A program made the translations under genes and the position numbers. A model generated the notes under the pieces. The model had not been told where the DNA came from. It saw only the letters and a list, made by a program, of their open reading frames with translations, and searched no databases. A stretch of DNA of 64,000 bases from Bimastos eiseni (lineage: Eukaryota; Annelida; Clitellata; Crassiclitellata; Lumbricidae), in NCBI GenBank assembly GCA_959347315.1, contig OY365811.1:30645865-30709864 (forward strand), in the 5' to 3' direction. Positions 60,125 to 64,000 of the stretch are shown in pieces. Each line of letters starts with the position of its first letter. Position 1 is the first letter of the stretch.

Positions 60125-60614
60125 TCATGTTTTCATCGTAATGTTTCTGATTTCGTGTGAGCCAAATATGGCGCGTCTGGCAAGTTCAGCGAATGTCGTG
60201 TTCCTCGTCAGAATGTCCTCGTCTCCATTCGGTCGTTTTTCCTCTGGCCAGAGTCGTATCTACAAATGAACTGCGTAATTCCTTCTCCAGTTGTACCTTT
60301 CGTCATAGATCAGTCTAGTCTACATATAGTTGGGTATGTTGAGAGAGAGATCTTCGACGTGAACAAGGTGAGGATAGAGACGAGCCAATGCATCGACGTG
60401 GGTAACTGACTTGTCAGCCCAAAACTCATTAGGACGAAAGTAGGAGTGGTATTGTTCGGGAATGAGTCGGAGAAATGGAGCGCCTCTTCCTGCGACCATT
60501 ATCCCGTTACAAAGGCCATAACGGGACTCACGACCTATTACGAAAGGAAACCGACGAAGCGGGGTAAACGACTTCACAACTAGGACATCCGCATCCTTGT
60601 ATATTCTACCATAA
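60125..60614 (-). pseudogene. DXD glycosyltransferase, last exon, two in-frame stops
   Basis: On the minus strand an acceptor-like TTCTTCCATAG at 60615-60625 precedes an open frame reading YGRIYKDADVLVVKSFTPLR, where KDADV is the DXD sugar-nucleotide/metal motif. Then come GRESRYGLCNGIMVAGRG, YPHLVHVEDLSLNIPN, a TAG at 60320-60322, LIYDERYNWRRNYAVHL, a second TAG at 60260-60262 (a Trp in most relatives), IRLWPEEKRP, NTTFAELARRAIFGS, and a TGA at 60125-60127. The frame never shifts, so the two stops are point changes in an otherwise well-kept domain of the glycosyltransferase sugar-binding DXD / alpha-1,4-type family. Such enzymes act in the Golgi. No upstream exons were found to the right. 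A sequencing error or two stop polymorphisms would be alternatives to a pseudogene. Confidence 0.8.
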
Positions 60615-60625
60615 CCTATGGAAGA

Positions 60626-61048
60626 ACAGTCAACTAATGTCGACAATGTTATGTCGTGTTGTTTTACTACATTCATATCGCAGAGCAAAATGCAAACTGA
60701 CTTTAATCACGAACTAAGTTTCGATTTTAGTTTAAGATTGAAATTGTGATGTAACTAATAATAATAACAATCAGCATAATATTATGGCTAACATACATGT
60801 ACTCACTTTAAACTGGAATTGAACGTTGGCTTGTTCGCCACCTGTCTCGCAAGCTAACCATCAAACTTGTCGTTCTTCATAAGATACAGATTTGTTATTT
60901 GTTTGTAAATTGATTTGTCATGACAAAAACAGAGACATTCGCGACCACGTCTTAAACTCATCCGTTTATTGAAAGCTTGTCTTCTTCTACAGCACCATAA
61001 AATGAATGTTTCTAGTTTAATCAACATAAAATCAATAAGGTAGGTGAC
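60626..61048. other. Possible intron of the broken glycosyltransferase, or intergenic
   Basis: A stretch near 60895-60955 (TTTGTTATTTGTTTGTAAATTG and ACAAAAACAGAGACATTCGC) recurs at 61390-61445, a direct duplication about 490 bases apart that brackets the 61055 repeat. Confidence 0.45.
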
Positions 61049-61051
61049 TCC

Positions 61052-61200
61052 TAGGGGCCGTTCACGTATTATATAACGCATAAAATTTCGATTTTTGGCT
61101 CACCCCTACCCCTAATAACGTTATATAACTGTAGCTGTGACCCTCCCACCCCTATATTATATAACAGATATGCTACCTATCCCATACCTCACCCCAGTCT
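61052..61200 (+). mobile_element. Transposon-like end related to the GGGGCCGT elements
   Basis: AGGGGCCGTTCACGTATTAT then ATAACGC, followed by CACCCCTACCCCTAATAACG and a CCCTCCCACCCC run. The layout copies the ends of the 51428 element (GGGGCCGT start, palindromic core, G/C-rich subterminal run) with a different core. No matching right end was found. Confidence 0.5.
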
Positions 61201-61749
61201 ATTAGCACATTAAAAGACAAACAATCGACATAACTGTATTGCACAATTTTAAACTTTTATAAAATTATAATGTTAATTAGCACTTAAATAGTAGTGATTC
61301 AGCTGATAATTGCCCTTTTCCATTTCAAGAACTGCAGTAAAAAATCATCATACCATCAATTAGCTATGTAACAAAGCCATCTTAAAATGTTTGTTATTTG
61401 TTTGTAAATTGATTTCATGACAAAAACAGAGACATTCGCGACCACGTAATACTGTAATCCTCATTTCTAGTGCAAAACAGGAGGGAAACAAAAATTGTGT
61501 TTTTAGATAGGATTTACGTCACTACCACGTATTATCATGCTGTATTAATAGGCCTACATGTAGATACATGGTGAAAATCGTCGACTACCAAATTAGTTAC
61601 CGTAATTAATACAAGTGAATTTAACGTCATTAAAAGTCAAATTATTAAGATGCAGAGGAGCTCCATATATCCGGTCTAATCATATTTGGCAAAGTTCTAA
61701 GTTAATCAGATTGTCATTCATAATTTTGGGGCCTCGGACTCCACTGATC

Positions 61750-61826
61750 AGTAATCGTAATCTCCAAATTTCTAAAACGCCACTTGGAAGCTAAGCGCAG
61801 GGCACCAGTTTATTCACGAGCGCTGC
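61750..61826 (+). repeat. Dispersed AATCTCCAAATTTCTAAAGCG repeat
   Basis: Best-preserved copy: GTAATCGTAATCTCCAAATT, AACGCCACTTGGAAGC, GGCACCAGTTTATTCACGAG. Copies elsewhere at 15558, 31388, 35592 (inverted), 37951 and 62786. Confidence 0.75.
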
Positions 61827-62073
61827 GTCAAATGGAAAGGGTTGTCCAAAGGATAGTCCGTGGGAGGCCAGAGTTCAGTTTGCAGGAGGTCAGCAGGGAT
61901 GCAGAGTAGCTTTTAAAGAGGGTGTCGCTCTGGTCGAGGATTGACAGCAATAACTAAGACCCCGTAATGGGTGACATAATACTCATGACAAATTTACATC
62001 TAAAATGTCAGGTTCAGTCAGACGTCGTTATCTTATGAAATCTTTTTTTAAAAGTTTATTTTTAAATTTGATA

Positions 62074-62274
62074 TTGCCCATCTTCCAACATCTCTTGCTC
62101 AGAAGTGCACACGCCTCGACGGCGCAATTGCAGTTGTACTGCAGCGTAATTGTGCGCGAAGGACTTGCTCAAGGTCTTTACACAGTGACTGACGCCTCGG
62201 ACGAGGGTCGAAACCGCTCACTCAGCGCACACTGAGTGTTTCGGGCCAATCGCTCTAACCCATCGGCCATCGTG
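62074..62274 (-). mobile_element. tRNA-derived SINE, first family, inverse copy
   Basis: Reverse complement of the element at 1021, sharing TGCTCAGAAGTGCACACG, CTCGACGGCGCAATTGCAGT, GACGCCTCGGACGAGGGTCG and the A-box region at 62250-62274. Confidence 0.8.
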
Positions 62275-62511
62275 ATTTTATTAAAAGACTATGTAGATTG
62301 GTTCCTGCTCAATTGTAATATAAACCTAGGTCTACATGTACTATAAGTGGCGCATGGTTTCAACATAAAAATACACAAATTTGGTATAGCAATTCCCAAC
62401 TTCTAAATTTGGAAAACCCATGGCTAAAATAAAAAGTTGCATCAAAAGTTTAGCGTTAATTAACATGCCGCCCCGTATCCGGAATGAAGTTCTACCGAAA
62501 CTCCTTTGGAT

Positions 62512-62785
62512 CTTCTTGGGTTTATTGATTTATATGGAGATGACGTATTTCGAAATCTACGCACTTCACTGCAAATGCTTCTAACAACTGCTGTTTCAAT
62601 TGCAAACTGTGAGAGGTCTTTAAGCCAAATGAAGCTAATTTTATCGCATTTCTGGGCTTCAATGGGACAAGATCGTCTCAGCGATTTTGCCCTTCTCGGC
62701 ATCGAACGAGAAACACTAGAGAAAACAAATTTGTATAGCATTATTGAACAATTTGCGAGAGTTAACTCAAGAAAATATTATTTAT
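62512..62785 (+). pseudogene. hAT transposase C-terminus (ZMYM1-like type)
   Basis: Open frame encodes FRNLRTSLQMLLTTAVSIAN, CERSLSQMKLILSHFWASMG, QDRLSDFALLGIERETLEKT and a last helix to NSRK. This matches the C-terminal dimerisation region of the hAT transposases related to zinc-finger MYM-type 1 proteins (usual motif SVAxxERSFSKLKLIK...MxQxRLxxLAxLSIE). The frame then runs into the dispersed repeat at 62786. No catalytic part remains. Confidence 0.85.
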
Positions 62786-62835
62786 ACGTAATCGTAATCT
62801 CCAAATTTCTAAAGCGCCACTTGAAAGATAGGCGC
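62786..62835 (+). repeat. Truncated copy of the 61750 dispersed repeat
   Basis: GTAATCGTAATCTCCAAATT, CTAAAGCGCCACTTGAAAG, ATAGGCGC; it extends the transposase frame with unrelated residues. Confidence 0.75.
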
Positions 62836-64000
62836 GGTGACGACCGCTGGACTGTCTATGACAGTCATGTATAGACCTTTACATATAGTTGAAAAATGTG
62901 AAATAAATTTGAAAAGGGGCATTAATTCCATAGTTTGCTGAGGGCGCAAAATACAATAGCTACACCTCCGAACCCGACAACGAACTCATTGTTTACCCAA
63001 TGTCAAAACACTACTATTGCCTGCACCACCAACGTCGAACTTATGTTGTCCTCGTGTCGAATGCAATATTGGTTATTCATGTATCTTACAACCCTAGGCC
63101 ATCGTGCCACCTCACTCGAATGCCAACGATGATCCAATTCCAATAAAACCACTGAGGTTGGGCAGTTGCGTCATGGAGCCAAGTGGAGCAATTGCTCCAG
63201 GGCGCCAATGGCTGAGGGCGCCTACTCGGCCGATGTAAAATTATTTTTTTCTTATTATTCACAAAGCATTAGCGACGCTTCTGATGAATATTCGCGTAGC
63301 CCGTATACGCGTCTGACGAACGTGTGATACATCAGAGGTATTTATCACGCATCAATTAATAGCAGCCCACGTCCAGTCCGTACGTATTAACAAACAGCCT
63401 TCAATGCACACGTACTTTCACGTTATTAAAATTAAGCCATTAAGTGAGAGCTCTAAAAAATCTGGTTGACATGATTCCACTCATTCCGCATTGAGTAAAT
63501 ACGTCATATACTTGCACAAATTTAGTCTAAATAGGACGTTACTCATACTCAGATCAGTTGCTAGGCTGCGCAAAAACGCGGTAATTAGCTGTGTTCGTCG
63601 AAATGTACAAATTTTCAGCACTTTCTTGAACACTTCTGCACTTCTTCTGTTTGTTGAGAAAACTAGTGGAGAAGAGTTTAACTTATTTTCTACTGACTTT
63701 CGAGAACTTTTCCATTCTGCAAATGTTTCTGAAGCGGTCCAGTTTACCCTCACAAATATCTAATGATCTGTAAGTTCCATGAGAAAGAGCAGAAAGACAG
63801 AATAACAGTTGTGTAGTTGTATCTTTATGTTACTTCTTCATGAAGCACAAAGAACGGAAGTTGCTCAGTGGGAGGGTGTTTGAGCAAGGTTTGTTCCAGG
63901 GCGCCACAGAGGCAGGTACGCCATTGAGGTTGGCACATGTTGTCCTAGTGTCAAAAAAGAAGTGGGCGCAATGTATGGTGTACGACTTGTATTCAATGTA
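62836..64000. other. Transposon debris, no gene seen
   Basis: GGGCGCC-containing words near 62940, 63210 (AATTGCTCCAGGGCGCC) and 63890 (TTGTTCCAGGGCGCC) look like pieces of hAT ends. Opposed frames at 63481-63763 on both strands show no domain. Confidence 0.4.

Noticed and set aside
63481..63763. Opposed 90-codon frames on both strands
   Set aside because: Perfectly overlapping antisense frames in transposon debris with no domain match.
1..64000. CRISPR arrays, operons or prokaryotic regulatory sites
   Set aside because: The tandem arrays have no unique spacers between constant repeats, and the gene structure is eukaryotic with spliced introns.

Overview
This is eukaryotic genomic DNA. It is AT-rich and intron-bearing, with many non-LTR retrotransposon tails, tRNA-derived SINEs, hAT, Tc1/mariner and miniature DNA transposons, and microsatellites. 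The gene families (fibrinogen-related proteins with extra extracellular modules, a natriuretic-peptide-type receptor, a DXD glycosyltransferase) and the repeat style suggest a marine invertebrate deuterostome, perhaps an echinoderm or hemichordate. That is an inference; no sequence here fixes the species. Most open frames in the window are microsatellite or transposon artefacts. I can support five protein-coding loci, one of them a pseudogene.

Layout. At 1-767 (minus) is the first coding exon of a natriuretic-peptide-receptor-like protein, which runs off the left edge. From 1 to 22 kb no other host gene is supportable; this stretch holds a tRNA-SINE, LINE fragments including one that keeps a possible 5' end and ORF1 start, a sharp 27-bp hairpin, and several minisatellites. 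From 22.2 to 35.2 kb lie two complete tandem paralogues (here called A and B). Each has four coding exons with the same boundaries and phases: signal peptide plus PAN/apple-like domain, a 31-nt microexon, a 165-nt FN2-like exon, and a fibrinogen-related (FReD) exon. They predict secreted proteins of about 369 and 379 residues. Their first introns appear to start with GC rather than GT, and retention of that intron would give a short PAN-only protein.

From 35.5 to 41 kb are a 440-bp GAGACA repeat and two hAT-type elements with perfect 8-bp target duplications. At 41.2-44.9 kb (plus) a two-exon gene encodes a small type I membrane protein with a short Cys-containing ectodomain and a Ser/Thr-rich stalk. 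From 45 to 59 kb the DNA is again repeat-dominated: a minus-strand LINE, a 147-bp hAT MITE, a 995-bp element whose ends carry TGACGTCA palindromes and which holds a C2H2-finger frame, and an odd inverted array of a TCGCGACACTTAATC unit. At 59.05-59.82 kb is a dead Tc1/mariner copy. At 60.1-60.6 kb (minus) is the last exon of a DXD glycosyltransferase broken by two in-frame stops. At 62.1 and 62.5 kb are a second copy of the first SINE in inverse orientation and a hAT transposase C-terminus.

A signal no single feature explains is the palindromic octamer TAGGCCTA. I counted about 34 copies by eye where roughly one is expected. The most promising biology is the A/B pair: two putative secreted lectin-like proteins with a PAN + FN2-like + FReD architecture. 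The glycosyltransferase pseudogene and the membrane protein are not obviously linked to them.
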